From Planctomycetia bacterium (GTDB lineage: Bacteria > Planctomycetota > Planctomycetia > Gemmatales > HRBIN36), in the NCBI GenBank assembly GCA_016795155.1, contig JAEUIE010000032.1, positions 62,001 to 126,000 on the forward strand: a stretch of DNA of 64,000 nucleotides, in the 5' to 3' direction. The notes under the pieces are model-generated. The model was not told the DNA's origin and did not search any database. It saw nothing but the letters and a program-made list of their open reading frames with translations. Of the stretch, positions 40,189-48,625 are shown piece after piece. The translations under genes and the position numbers were made by a program. Position 1 is the stretch's first letter. Every line of letters begins with the position of its first letter.

Positions 40189-41058
40189 ATGAAATGGGAA
40201 GATCGTGAAGAAAGCCAGAATGTGGAGGATCGTCGCAGAATGACCCCCAAGGCGGGAATGGCATTGGGTGGAGGCGGCTTGATCATTCTCCTGATTGCCT
40301 TGGTTTTCGGCTTAGATCCCCGCAAAGTCATGAATCTTCTGGGTGGGGCAGGTGGTGGCGACCAGCAGGTTCAGGTCGATAATAGTAAACAGTTCAGCCC
40401 AGAAGAAGAGCGCCAGGCACAGTTCAGCAGGGTCATTTTCAGAGATACAGAAGTCATCTGGGATGAACTTTTTGCCAAGATGGGAAAAACTTATCGAAAA
40501 CCCACTCTGGTACTGTTTTCCGGTGCTGTTGCATCCGCTTGTGGCAGAGCTGATTCTTCCGTTGGACCGTTCTATTGCCCTGGCGATGATCGGGTTTACA
40601 TTGATACATCATTTTATCAGGACATGTCGAAAAAACTGAATGCACCGGGAGACTTCGCAAGAGCCTATGTTATTGCTCACGAAGTAGGCCATCATGTTCA
40701 GAATCAACTTGGCTTTACCCAGCGGGTTGATGAAGCCAGGCGTCGCGGTCCGGAAGTGGAAGCCAATCGCATGTCGGTCAGGTTGGAACTGCAGGCAGAT
40801 TTCCTGGCAGGCATCTGGGCTCATTATGGTCAGAAGAAATTCAATTTTCTTGAGAATGGCGATGTGGAAACCGCTCTCAACGCTGCTTTTCAGATTGGCG
40901 ATGATCGCCTGCAGAAACAGGCCCGTGGAACCGTCGTTCCCGATTCCTTTACGCACGGCACATCTAAACAACGCATGCGTTGGTTTATGGAAGGCCTGAA
41001 AACAGGAGACATGTCCAAAGCCAGGTTGCTTTTCGATCTGCCTTACAACGAACTATGA
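40189..41058 (+). CDS. YpfJ-type neutral zinc metallopeptidase
   Basis: This 289-residue membrane protein has a cytoplasmic-type N-terminus (MKWEDREESQNVEDRRR), one helix (GGGLIILLIALVFGLD), and a domain with the zinc-protease motif HEVGHHVQNQLG (HExxH). ELQADFLAGIWAHY supplies the further ligand, and FYCPGDDRVYIDTSFY is typical of the YpfJ/neutral zinc metallopeptidase family. ATG 40189 has GGAAGGAA upstream. Substrates are unknown. The tRNA-Arg gene follows 42 bases downstream. Confidence 0.9.
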   Translation: MKWEDREESQNVEDRRRMTPKAGMALGGGGLIILLIALVFGLDPRKVMNLLGGAGGGDQQVQVDNSKQFSPEEERQAQFSRVIFRDTEVIWDELFAKMGKTYRKPTLVLFSGAVASACGRADSSVGPFYCPGDDRVYIDTSFYQDMSKKLNAPGDFARAYVIAHEVGHHVQNQLGFTQRVDEARRRGPEVEANRMSVRLELQADFLAGIWAHYGQKKFNFLENGDVETALNAAFQIGDDRLQKQARGTVVPDSFTHGTSKQRMRWFMEGLKTGDMSKARLLFDLPYNEL

Positions 41059-41100
41059 CGAATTGGACAAACATCCAAAGTGTCATAAGTTGATAATCAT

Positions 41101-41174
41101 GCACCCGTAGCTCAACTGGATAGAGCAATGGTCTTCGGAACCATAGGTTACAGGTTCGACTCCTGTCGGGTGTA
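41101..41174 (+). tRNA. tRNA-Arg (TCG anticodon)
   Basis: All four arms fold: acceptor GCACCCG/CGGGTGT (first pair G-U), D arm GCTC/GAGC, anticodon arm ATGGT-CTTCGGA-ACCAT giving anticodon TCG, and T arm ACAGG-TTCGACT-CCTGT. The discriminator is A and no CCA is encoded. The gene sits 19 bases outside the left end of the integrated element. Confidence 0.93.
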
Positions 41175-41193
41175 TTGGGAGTTGTATATCGAA

Positions 41194-41213
41194 CAGCGGA
41201 GAGGAAGGGATTC
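41194..41213. other. Left attachment site (attL-type 20-bp repeat)
   Basis: CAGCGGAGAGGAAGGGATTC is identical to the 3' end of tRNA-Ser plus three flanking bases at 48606-48625. Here it is not part of a tRNA. It marks the left boundary of the element and implies that tRNA-Ser originally lay close to tRNA-Arg. Confidence 0.85.
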
Positions 41214-41358
41214 TCTGAACGCTCAATTGCTGCATGCCCAAGATAGTGGCAAGTACCTTATTTATAGGCCTTTTTCAGAAGCTGTCCATGTAGCAATTGA
41301 CGTGGCCCGCGAATCAAATCAACTTCCCAATGCCACAAATCCGCCACAAGGAGTGCAG

Positions 41359-41718
41359 TTATCTGATAGTCTCCTCTATCCATTCTCGCCCCTCCGGAGT
41401 TCTGGTGCATCTTACCTTTGTACCTTCCTTGTAATTCATCGTTGGAAGCCTCCCTTTAAGTTTGGAATGAAGGACACCTTGATCGTCTGTGACATCATGA
41501 CTGTAGTACTTGACAGTAACGCCAGTATAAAGGCTAGAAGCGTCATCAAGACTTTGTCGAGTAACAGTTCCAATCCAGTAGTTGTTTTTGTCGGGTGGTT
41601 CCTTCCACGTGCTATTGTGCCACCAAAGGAATAGAAAAAAGAGGCCAAAGTAAGCGATTAGTATGGCAACTGCTTTCTTACTCCATTGTCCCTGAGTTAC
41701 TGTCGGCGATTGTTCCAT
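41359..41718 (-). CDS. Small single-helix membrane protein, unknown
   Basis: From ATG 41716-41718 (AGGGGGA just upstream) the protein has 119 residues. A short polar N-terminus is followed by one membrane helix (AVAILIAYFGLFFLFLWW) and a domain of about 75 residues outside or inside the membrane. I do not recognise it. It is divergent from the XRE regulator, and both could be controlled from the palindrome between them. Within the element, codons are clean and the alternative plus-strand frame is less protein-like. Confidence 0.6.
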   Translation of the reverse strand: MEQSPTVTQGQWSKKAVAILIAYFGLFFLFLWWHNSTWKEPPDKNNYWIGTVTRQSLDDASSLYTGVTVKYYSHDVTDDQGVLHSKLKGRLPTMNYKEGTKVRCTRTPEGREWIEETIR

Positions 41719-41794
41719 ACGTCCCCCTGCCGTCGGTTGTGGATTGTGAACTCGCAGTATGTGCATCATGAATTGCGTAGAACCGCCTCACGAG

Positions 41795-41815
41795 AATAGT
41801 CCATTTTGGACTATT
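41795..41815. promoter_or_regulatory. 21-bp palindrome, probable XRE operator
   Basis: AATAGTCCA, a TTT spacer and TGGACTATT form a perfect inverted repeat with 9-bp arms. A further half-site TGGACT occurs at 41822-41827. It lies 46 bases before the XRE start and 77 bases from the start of the divergent membrane protein, so autoregulation of the pair is likely. Confidence 0.6.
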
Positions 41816-41860
41816 CCATCATGGACTCTATCATCCATCCTCCTGACGTGCAAGGATGTG

Positions 41861-42118
41861 ATGGAAAAATCGATCTACACACGTGAATACTCTGTCGTGC
41901 TTCGATTAATTCGTGAAGCCCGAGAAAAGTCTGGCATCACTCAGGAGCAACTTGCAAAGCAACTCAAACAGACTCAGTCTTTTGTCAGCAAAATTGAGCG
42001 TGGTGATCGACGCATCGATATTGTCCAACTCCGCACTTTGTGCAGAGTATTTGGCACAACGCTTTTGTCGTTTGTGCAGAAAATGGAAGCTGAACTCAGC
42101 AGTAAATCTTCAGTCTGA
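41861..42118 (+). CDS. XRE-family helix-turn-helix regulator
   Basis: This 85-residue protein has a typical HTH_3 domain: LRLIREAREKSGITQEQLAK, then QTQSFVSKIERGDRRIDIVQ, then LCRVFGTTLLSFVQK. ATG 41861 is preferred because AAGGA lies 4 bases upstream and the domain starts soon after; the open frame extends to 41759. It is probably the controller of the element, acting at the adjacent 21-bp palindrome. Confidence 0.88.
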   Translation: MEKSIYTREYSVVLRLIREAREKSGITQEQLAKQLKQTQSFVSKIERGDRRIDIVQLRTLCRVFGTTLLSFVQKMEAELSSKSSV

Positions 42119-42565
42119 GTTTGATCCAACATTCAAAGTCATTGTCTTCAATGATGCTTCTACGAGCATGTGCTAGTAAGAGATGGGGTTTCAGTTGTGT
42201 GTACGATTAAGTGCCCATGGAAGCAGTTGGGCGTATGGTGGCGTACCTTGTACATTTCTGGGCTTAAGCGGATGCAAGGGGAAACTCTGTGCATCTTGAC
42301 TGCCAGAGATGGTACTTCGCTTAGTTCTACAATCCTGACACCGGTTACCCGAAACAATCTAGATACCAGGGGAAGCACAGTTTCTTTAGCGGATAGTATT
42401 CTTTAGCTTAATTGAAATAACTGCTTATCGCGGTACTCTGCTAAGGTCGCAGTTTATCCTTGACTTCGGTTCTCGGCAACAATAACTTTCAGTTAACTGC
42501 AAGGGATTGGAGGAAACACTTACTGCAGTTATTCATGAATTAACAGCCTTGAATTGGAGCAAACA
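42119..42565. other. Gene-poor stretch with AACTGC/GCAGTT repeats
   Basis: No convincing gene is seen in these 447 bases. Four copies of an AACTGC half-site in alternating orientation occur near 42417-42424 (ATAACTGC), 42449-42457 (GCAGTTTAT), 42492-42500 (GTTAACTGC) and 42525-42532 (GCAGTTAT). They lie directly upstream of the truncated queC and could be regulator sites. No preQ1 riboswitch consensus was found by eye. Confidence 0.4.
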
Positions 42566-43021
42566 ATGGGGCCAAAAAGAGCCGTGGTTCTTTTGAGTGG
42601 CGGACTCGACTCCACTACGACCTTGGCCATTGCTAAGTCTCTGGGGTTCGAAGTTTACGGGTTAACATTTCGCTACGGCCAACGACATGATGTTGAGGTT
42701 GCTGCTGCGTCAAAAGTAGCTGCTGCATTTCAAGTCACGAAACATGTCATCTGGGCATTGGATCTTCGCCAGATCGGAGGTTCCGCCTTAACCAGCGACT
42801 TGCCGGTACCTAAAGGAAGGACGTCGAAGGAGATCGAGACTGGAATACCTGTTACGTACGTACCAGCTCGGAATACAATTTTTCTCTCGCTTGCACTTGC
42901 TTGGGCCGAGGTGTTAGGCGCGGGAGACATTTTCATTGGAGTGAACGCCCTGGACTATAGTGGCTATCCAAGGCGGTATCTCCAATGTCATCATCGCCAT
43001 AGATATCTATTTCAGAGATAG
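42566..43021 (+). pseudogene. queC: Truncated queC (7-cyano-7-deazaguanine synthase)
   Basis: From ATG 42566 the first 135 codons match QueC well: PP-loop [27 protein letters not shown], then [20 protein letters not shown] and [13 protein letters not shown]. At about 42970 similarity stops abruptly, in the middle of the motif that normally continues DCRP. A foreign tail of 16 codons leads to a stop. About one third of the protein, including the zinc-binding Cys cluster, is missing, so activity is unlikely. The broken end overlaps the 3' end of the opposite-strand unknown gene. Confidence 0.85.
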
Positions 43022-44081
43022 CACGACCTGTTCTGGCTGCTAGAGTGATTTCCCATAAGAATTTCCACGGTAACCTCTGAGATTCCCAAGCGACATCGAT
43101 CTTTATGCCACCCCAAAATGCCGTAGGCGGATCTTGCCGGAGCACTAAAGGAACTGTTTCGATCTTCTTCTCGTATTCTGTCTGTCGACCAGAGGAGCCT
43201 CCAAAATAATCCGCAGTTAGATTAACAGCATCGCATAGTTGATCAAGAGTTCCAAAATCGGGATTATGAATCAGTTGTTCGGACAATATCGTACCTCGAC
43301 TAAGCGAGTTTTTCAGACTTAACCAACCTGTGTGAGGCTTCGGATGAAACGCGACGTAAGTTTGCGTCACGGCTATGCAGGCATTCCGTAAGGCATGTTC
43401 TTTCCCATTAAAACACATTAAGTTCAATTTGTAGGTGTTAAGTTCTATTTCCTCCATCCATGCTCGATAATCCTCCATAATGTACCACCACTTTCTTGGT
43501 GATAAATTGTGAGCATAGTTAGCCTCTGTCAGTTCATTTTTCAGTAACTCTGTGATCAGTTCGATTCTTATCCTCATGGTTCGAGTAATGTAATCGCCAA
43601 TAGACCGCAGGAAAGGATTGGTGAAGACGTTGAGAGCTTCAATAACTTTCTTGTCAAATGCTGTTTTTTGCGTACGGTTGAACGTTTGTCTAGGTATGAA
43701 GTAATCGTCCGGATTCACCAAGTCAATCCAGAACCGTTCGGCAATAAACTTGATGGTATCAGTTTGCAGCAAATAAACCGGCACGTTATAGTCTGATTTC
43801 AACTTGGTCAATCTCCTGTGCAGCCCGGCAGCTAACCTCAAGAAATCCTTTTCTATTTTCCTGACTAGCCGTCTCTCTGGTGTTTTGCAACCTTTGGTCA
43901 GATGGGTTAGCGGCCACTTCGCATATTCCTGAAAACTAGGTAGTCGGCAGAGGTCATCAATTTCCAACACAAAATCATGCAGCCAGGCTTTAACTTCTGC
44001 TTTCGGAAATACTTGTGATCTCCTGTCAGTCGCAGCGACAAGAGTGTTAATCCGATTTTGTAGTGTTCTAAGGGATGCCAC
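42933..44081 (-). CDS. Unknown 382-residue protein with chimeric 3' end
   Basis: The frame begins at a GTG (44079-44081) with no strong ribosome-binding site. It encodes a soluble, mostly helical, charged protein (for example [20 protein letters not shown]). I see no recognisable catalytic motif and no membrane segment. The last 12 codons and stop are read from the antisense strand of the queC fragment, so the original C-terminus was probably replaced at the same rearrangement junction (about 42970). It is within the element and may be true cargo. Confidence 0.6.
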   Translation of the reverse strand: MASLRTLQNRINTLVAATDRRSQVFPKAEVKAWLHDFVLEIDDLCRLPSFQEYAKWPLTHLTKGCKTPERRLVRKIEKDFLRLAAGLHRRLTKLKSDYNVPVYLLQTDTIKFIAERFWIDLVNPDDYFIPRQTFNRTQKTAFDKKVIEALNVFTNPFLRSIGDYITRTMRIRIELITELLKNELTEANYAHNLSPRKWWYIMEDYRAWMEEIELNTYKLNLMCFNGKEHALRNACIAVTQTYVAFHPKPHTGWLSLKNSLSRGTILSEQLIHNPDFGTLDQLCDAVNLTADYFGGSSGRQTEYEKKIETVPLVLRQDPPTAFWGGIKIDVAWESQRLPWKFLWEITLAARTGRAISEIDIYGDDDIGDTALDSHYSPGRSLQ

Positions 44082-44247
44082 AATTCAACCAAGTCACGTT
44101 TAGGGCAGTGTTGCGGACTGCTGTGTCAGGAACCACTCTCGACCTTGTTTTTTTAGTGCAGTAGGTACTTTTTACACGGAAAATCAGCCAATGTAAACAA
44201 GATGTAAAAGCAGATGTGCAAGATGATGGACAGTTCAAGAGTCCATC

Positions 44248-45747
44248 GTGGAAATAGCCATGAACATGGCTGCTGGCGAAAATCTCGATAATCCTGCGAT
44301 CACCGTTAACTCTACGGCATGCTCTTGGTCAAATCGCTTTGGCGAGAAGCATCGCTGGAGACGGCTCGTCGATCTGCCTGCCGGTTTTGCTTTGCCAAAA
44401 AAAATCCGAATATATCAACGAGCTAATCACTATTTGCTGCAGTGGTGGGAACCATCAGCCAAACGCAATCTAACCGAGAGGATCAATAGCGATTTGCTTG
44501 CCGCACTTACCAGAGCCCGCGAACTCGACGACCGCCTGTTAAACGTCAAGGCGACTGGTGCCGCTAAGAAGCGGGTCACTCATATCGAAATGGTTGATTG
44601 CTTTCAAAAGGACCTGGAACGCCGGGCTAACGCCGGCGAACTGGCCTTCTCGACGCCTGCCCGATATCGTTCTGCCCTTCGTTACTACCTACAGTTTTGC
44701 GAGTTACCGGAATCGGCAAGGACCTTTCCGTTTCCGGTTAGCGTCAATCGAGAATTCCGAATGGCGTTTGTGGAGTACATCATTCGGCTAAGGCTTGATG
44801 TTCGAGGGAGCAGTGAGACGGGATTTACCGGGTGTAGTCCTCATTATCTTCTGGACGTCGCCCGGGCGATGTACTTGTGGGCGGCTGATCCGGAGCTAGG
44901 CCACCTGTTACCTGAAAACTTTCACAATCCATTTCTGCGCGCTCACACAGGTTTGGCTCGCCTAGTCAAAGACCCGTTGGCTCCACCAGACATCACAACT
45001 CTGATGGCCTGTGATTTCCTTAGAGAGTGCAACCTTCAACAGCTGAGGCTGTTCGTTCCCATTGTTCTTTTTGGGCTGCGTGCCAGCGAACCATGCTTCC
45101 TATTTCATGAACATGTAGTCGGGGACTGGCTTCGTGTGCCAAATCTGCCTGAGCTGGCATACCAGACGAAAGGGAAGCGCGAGAAGCGATTCCCACTTGT
45201 TCCCGAGCTTGCAACATTCTGGCTGCTGCTGCATGGTCCATCACAAGAGGGCCTGCTATTTATCAAGCCAACCCACAAATGGGAATGCATCGAGTCCAGC
45301 AATTCCTCAATCGCCCTACAAACTGTCGTACAACAATTTGTAACCAAAATGAAGAAAGCAGGGGATTCTCGTGCCGCAACACAACTCGGTATCAGAACGG
45401 AGGTGTTCCGTGCAGCAGGCGGAATAGACTATGATTTCATTGAGGATGAGTTCAAGAAGATTGCAAGACGGTTGAATTGGCCTCGAAGGGCTACCCTGAA
45501 AGACTTCCGTCACCTGTTCTGCACAACACTCAATAACTCGGGAATGCCCGAGGTCTATCGCCGGTATCTCATGGGGCATGCACTGGGGAAGGGCGCCATT
45601 CTGAATTACACACATCTGGATGAGCTGCAGCGACACTATCGGAAGGCTCTCCTTTCGGAGTGGGGTACTTTGCTTGAGACGATTGAGAAACTCGCTATAT
45701 CGTTTAGCACAGATGTTACTTCCAATGAGGTCCGACTTGCTGGATGA
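44248..45747 (+). CDS. Tyrosine recombinase (second in element)
   Basis: This 499-residue site-specific recombinase has a catalytic domain (about 250-490) with the first Arg in FGLRASEPC, Lys in YQTKGKREKRFPL, LKDFRHLFCTTLNNSG (second Arg-His), MGHALGKG and the nucleophile in ILNYTHLDEL. The N-terminal half contains a SAM-like core-binding region (STPARYRSALRYYLQFCELP). The first codon is GTG 44248; ATG 44260 is equally possible. TGGAC and GTCCA half-sites flank the 5' end (44227-44245). Its partner att sites are not identified. Confidence 0.85.
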   Translation: MEIAMNMAAGENLDNPAITVNSTACSWSNRFGEKHRWRRLVDLPAGFALPKKIRIYQRANHYLLQWWEPSAKRNLTERINSDLLAALTRARELDDRLLNVKATGAAKKRVTHIEMVDCFQKDLERRANAGELAFSTPARYRSALRYYLQFCELPESARTFPFPVSVNREFRMAFVEYIIRLRLDVRGSSETGFTGCSPHYLLDVARAMYLWAADPELGHLLPENFHNPFLRAHTGLARLVKDPLAPPDITTLMACDFLRECNLQQLRLFVPIVLFGLRASEPCFLFHEHVVGDWLRVPNLPELAYQTKGKREKRFPLVPELATFWLLLHGPSQEGLLFIKPTHKWECIESSNSSIALQTVVQQFVTKMKKAGDSRAATQLGIRTEVFRAAGGIDYDFIEDEFKKIARRLNWPRRATLKDFRHLFCTTLNNSGMPEVYRRYLMGHALGKGAILNYTHLDELQRHYRKALLSEWGTLLETIEKLAISFSTDVTSNEVRLAG

Positions 45748-45800
45748 GATAGTTGTCACACAATCTAAGAATTGATCCGTGCTGCATACAAGTTGAGCCG

Positions 45801-45830
45801 GCAGGGAACCAGGCTGACCTGGCTCCCTGC
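45801..45830 (+). terminator. Strong hairpin after the recombinase
   Basis: GCAGGGA-A-CCAGG pairs with CCTGG-C-TCCCTGC around a CTGA loop (12 pairs, one mismatch). It is 54 bases past the recombinase stop. There is no T-run, so it may be Rho-assisted or an RNA-stability element. The rest of 45748-46038 holds nothing recognisable. Confidence 0.5.
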
Positions 45831-46038
45831 ATCAAGTAGTTAATAGTTGGTTCCTGTTTCGAGCAGTTACCCCTTGGTATTGCCCCTCGAACTGAACGGA
45901 TATTTCAACTCGAACTTCTTGGAGGTGTTGATTCTAGAAGTTCGATTGATTGAAGAGGACGTAGTCCGATATCTCAGCCTCGATTTGTGAACCCGATAAG
46001 TCAGGTCCTTTTTGAGATGCAAAGATCTTCCATATCTT

Positions 46039-46560
46039 TTATTCATGATGCACCTGTGGCGAGGTTGCGTCACTTTCTGAGCGTGGAACCATTTCCCACC
46101 CTGGATCAATCGTTGGCTTCTTGCAGCAGAGCATCGTCATCAGTTTGTCGATGAGATCTTCGATCTGTGGAAGAAGCCAGTCTCGCACTTGTACAGAGCA
46201 CTGGTCGTACGCCTTGAAGTAGATCCAGGAACTGGATTCAAGTGCCTCCGGTTCCTGCATCAACTGGTACCAGGTATCCGAATTGCATTCGATAACCCCT
46301 AAGCCACCGGGGAGACAGATGACTGCCTGGAAACAAACACCCGAGTCTTGGGTGCCAGCTGTCACCTCAGGAGGGAGGGTCAGGATTTCGCTGCCCAGGA
46401 AAGCCTGACCAAGCAGAACGCCAGCGGAAATCAGACTATCCAGCCATGGCTTTAACCGTTCCACATGCGTGTCAGCGAGTTCCGCATTCTGGAACATCTG
46501 CAGCAACCGAGGTTGCTGATCTTTCAGGATCGTATCAATTCGATCCTTCAACTCCTTCAT
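46039..46560 (-). CDS. Unknown 173-residue protein of the element
   Basis: ATG 46558-46560 is preferred, with AAGGA about 8 bases upstream; the frame also allows TTG 46587. The sequence starts with a charged helix (KELKDRIDTILKDQQPRLLQ). A mixed middle follows (VCFQAVICLPGGLGVIECNS), then a helical end (DWLLPQIEDLIDKLMTMLCC). It looks like a small soluble protein. I do not recognise it. Confidence 0.55.
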   Translation of the reverse strand: MKELKDRIDTILKDQQPRLLQMFQNAELADTHVERLKPWLDSLISAGVLLGQAFLGSEILTLPPEVTAGTQDSGVCFQAVICLPGGLGVIECNSDTWYQLMQEPEALESSSWIYFKAYDQCSVQVRDWLLPQIEDLIDKLMTMLCCKKPTIDPGWEMVPRSESDATSPQVHHE

Positions 46561-46801
46561 AAGTTCGATTCCTTGACCAGGTTTCAATAACCGTCAATGC
46601 TCTCCGGCCTGGAGCGTTGCAGCTGATGGAGTAAGCGCTATGTTGTCCATCAGAGAATGATGACAGGATTCAGGCCGAGATTAAGCTGCTGGAACCTGAC
46701 AGCTTTCTGTCATTAATGACATGGCACCTAAGACCACAGGAATCTGAACTTCCTTTCAGTCAACGTGCTTGTTAGCTTGCAGCATCTTGAAGGAGAAAGT
46801 T

Positions 46802-47122
46802 GTGGCAAATGAACTTTCCGATGATGTTAAGAAGGCCCACGTCAAAGAGGCAATGAGGCGATTGGATCATGACGCCTTCTTCACTCGACTTGAGCAACTT
46901 GGTATCAAAGCTTCGGATGAAGACCCTGGTGCAATGATTCCAATTGATGCGGACTCCTTATCACGGGCAAGAGATTGTTGCCAGCATAAGGAGCAATCGT
47001 TTTTGGGACAGAACACCAGAGATTGGGAATTGTTTGATCAACAAATCCGGGAGTTCGTGAATAATAGACGCGATAATGACGAACTGGAAGCGATCCTGAA
47101 GCAGGTTATCGACCAGTCTTAG
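46802..47122 (+). CDS. Unknown 106-residue protein of the element
   Basis: The start is GTG 46802 with AAGGAG 6 bases upstream, a good site that decides the start. The protein is acidic and helical (KKAHVKEAMRRLDHDAFFTR, FDQQIREFVNNRRDNDELEA). Its stop overlaps the 3' end of the convergent integrase by 17 bases. The family is unknown. It could be a small regulator or partner of the neighbouring recombination genes. Confidence 0.6.
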   Translation: MANELSDDVKKAHVKEAMRRLDHDAFFTRLEQLGIKASDEDPGAMIPIDADSLSRARDCCQHKEQSFLGQNTRDWELFDQQIREFVNNRRDNDELEAILKQVIDQS

Positions 47123-48479
47123 GCTCGCCTTTCTGCCCATCCGCCCATTGTCTGCCCATGGCAACTGCCGGACAGGCATCGAGTGCAGCAAACAGTTGTT
47201 CTCGTTTTGTTTCTGGCTGCGTGTGAGTGTACACAGCGGTCATGGCGAGCCCATGGCCGGCACTTCTCGATCCGGAAAGGACATGCCCCATCAGTTCATT
47301 CCGTATCAGAGGATCGACTCGGCCTTTCTGCAGCGCTGTGGCAAACAGGTGCCGGAGCATTTTGGGAGATGAATAGCTCGGTAGGCCCATTTGAGTCGTT
47401 CGACGCATGAACTGACGGCGTATCACATCCTCCTCAATGGTTCCCATTGATTGCCACAGGCTCTGGGCCATCTGCCTTTTGCCTAGACGCCCTAGTTCCT
47501 TCTGGTCCGCCATTCGGCTTTTGATGCTTCGTTCCAGTTCAACCTCCATCAGTTCCTGATGCTGTGCAAATGCTGGCAACCGCTCCAGATCGTATTTGCG
47601 CCGAGTGAATACTGGGCCGACTTTTCTTCCCGCAAGGTGGAGACTCAGGACATCCACCAGGACCGGATGGAGAGGGATTGATCTTTCGTTTCTGGTCTTC
47701 ACCTGCCACATGAGCCGGGGCTTGTTGCGGACATGGAGAATGCCCTGCTCGAGGTCAAGATTGTCGGGTAGCAGGAGGTGACAGAGTTCGCCAGAGCGTA
47801 ACCCGGTCAGCATCAGCGTCAGGAAAATCGGGAACTGCCAGCGATCACATCCGTCCAGGAAATTGCTTTCCTGCTCAGAAGTAAAGAGGTGGATAGGCCG
47901 ATGGACTTCGATCGGGATTCTATTCAGCTCCAGTTCTGCGAAGGGATTCTCGGCATAGGGCGAGAGATGCCGCCGTTTCAGGGCAAAGGTAAAGAGTGCC
48001 CGACAGCATTCCAGGATGTACTTCAGCCCCTTGTCCATCAAGGGACGCGGAGTGGTGTTGCTGTGCCCGTTGGGAGACACCTTCAGCCTTCGCAGATAGC
48101 CGACAAACTCCTCGGCATGGGAGATGTGGAACAGCGATGTATTACGGACCGGCCGCTGCATCAGAAATCGCACTAGATGCTCGGTAGCAGTCCGGTAGCG
48201 GTTGACCGTCTGCACGGATGACCGCAGGATCATCTCGTGATGCTCCAGCCAGCGCCGGCGCAATTCGACTATGGTGATCGGCTGAAAGCTGAGAGCTGCC
48301 GGGATGTTGTTTTCCAGCTGCGAGTTGATCTGGGCGGCCATCTGGCGGGCGGCTGTAACGTCTTCTCCTACTCGAGGTCGTTGCCGCTTTCCCTGCTCGT
48401 GGTAGCAAAGGTACCAGACAGACCCACGTAAATAACCCTGAACTTTCCCGATACGAAACGACTCGGCTGTCCTGCGCAT
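47106..48479 (-). CDS. Tyrosine integrase next to attR
   Basis: The 457-residue protein has an N-terminal AP2/SAM-like region (GSVWYLCYHEQGKRQRPRVG, SSVQTVNRYRTATEHLVRFL) and a full catalytic domain: LTGLRSGELCHLLLPDN (Arg), VKTRNERSIPL (Lys region), SPKMLRHLFATALQ (Arg and His), LMGHVL and AVYTHTQ (Tyr). ATG 48477-48479 has GAGGA upstream; a TTG at 48530 extends the frame by 17 codons. Its position 130 bases from tRNA-Ser makes it the likely enzyme for integration at the 20-bp repeat. Confidence 0.9.
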   Translation of the reverse strand: MRRTAESFRIGKVQGYLRGSVWYLCYHEQGKRQRPRVGEDVTAARQMAAQINSQLENNIPAALSFQPITIVELRRRWLEHHEMILRSSVQTVNRYRTATEHLVRFLMQRPVRNTSLFHISHAEEFVGYLRRLKVSPNGHSNTTPRPLMDKGLKYILECCRALFTFALKRRHLSPYAENPFAELELNRIPIEVHRPIHLFTSEQESNFLDGCDRWQFPIFLTLMLTGLRSGELCHLLLPDNLDLEQGILHVRNKPRLMWQVKTRNERSIPLHPVLVDVLSLHLAGRKVGPVFTRRKYDLERLPAFAQHQELMEVELERSIKSRMADQKELGRLGKRQMAQSLWQSMGTIEEDVIRRQFMRRTTQMGLPSYSSPKMLRHLFATALQKGRVDPLIRNELMGHVLSGSRSAGHGLAMTAVYTHTQPETKREQLFAALDACPAVAMGRQWADGQKGEPKTGR

Positions 48480-48605
48480 TGCATCCTCAGAGAATCCCCC
48501 TTCCCCAAAACGCCACAAAAACTGCCACAAATCGGGGGTTCCGAGGATCGCTCAGAAACGCAACTGCCCATGGGACCAAGACTTAGGTCACATGGGCATA
48601 CAAGT

Positions 48606-48625
48606 CAGCGGAGAGGAAGGGATTC
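48606..48625. other. Right attachment site (attR-type repeat in tRNA-Ser)
   Basis: The 20-bp sequence is identical to 41194-41213. It covers the 3' acceptor end and part of the T arm of tRNA-Ser plus three bases beyond the discriminator, so integration restored a complete tRNA. Confidence 0.85.

Larger units (their letters stand above)
41194..48625. mobile_element. 7.4-kb integrative element in tRNA-Ser
   Basis: The segment is bounded by a 20-bp exact direct repeat (CAGCGGAGAGGAAGGGATTC). One copy forms the 3' end of the intact tRNA-Ser gene on the right; the other stands alone on the left. A tyrosine integrase gene (47106-48479) lies next to the tRNA copy, as in tRNA-targeting elements. Cargo is an XRE regulator with a nearby palindrome, a truncated queC, a second tyrosine recombinase and several unknown genes. 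Conjugation, replication and phage structural genes are absent, so it is a small or decayed genomic island. Confidence 0.85.

Noticed and set aside
41128-41634. 168-codon plus-strand frame running through tRNA-Arg
   Set aside because: It begins inside the tRNA gene, crosses the att repeat and overlaps the better-supported minus-strand membrane protein.
42170-42406. 78-codon plus-strand frame between the XRE gene and queC
   Set aside because: No ribosome-binding site, no coherent protein pattern.
42410-42565. preQ1 riboswitch before queC
   Set aside because: The known aptamer consensus could not be found by eye; only AACTGC repeats are seen.
41194-48625. Defence island or phage
   Set aside because: No nuclease, helicase, methylase, toxin or phage structural gene could be recognised. 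Only the truncated queC hints at such a role.
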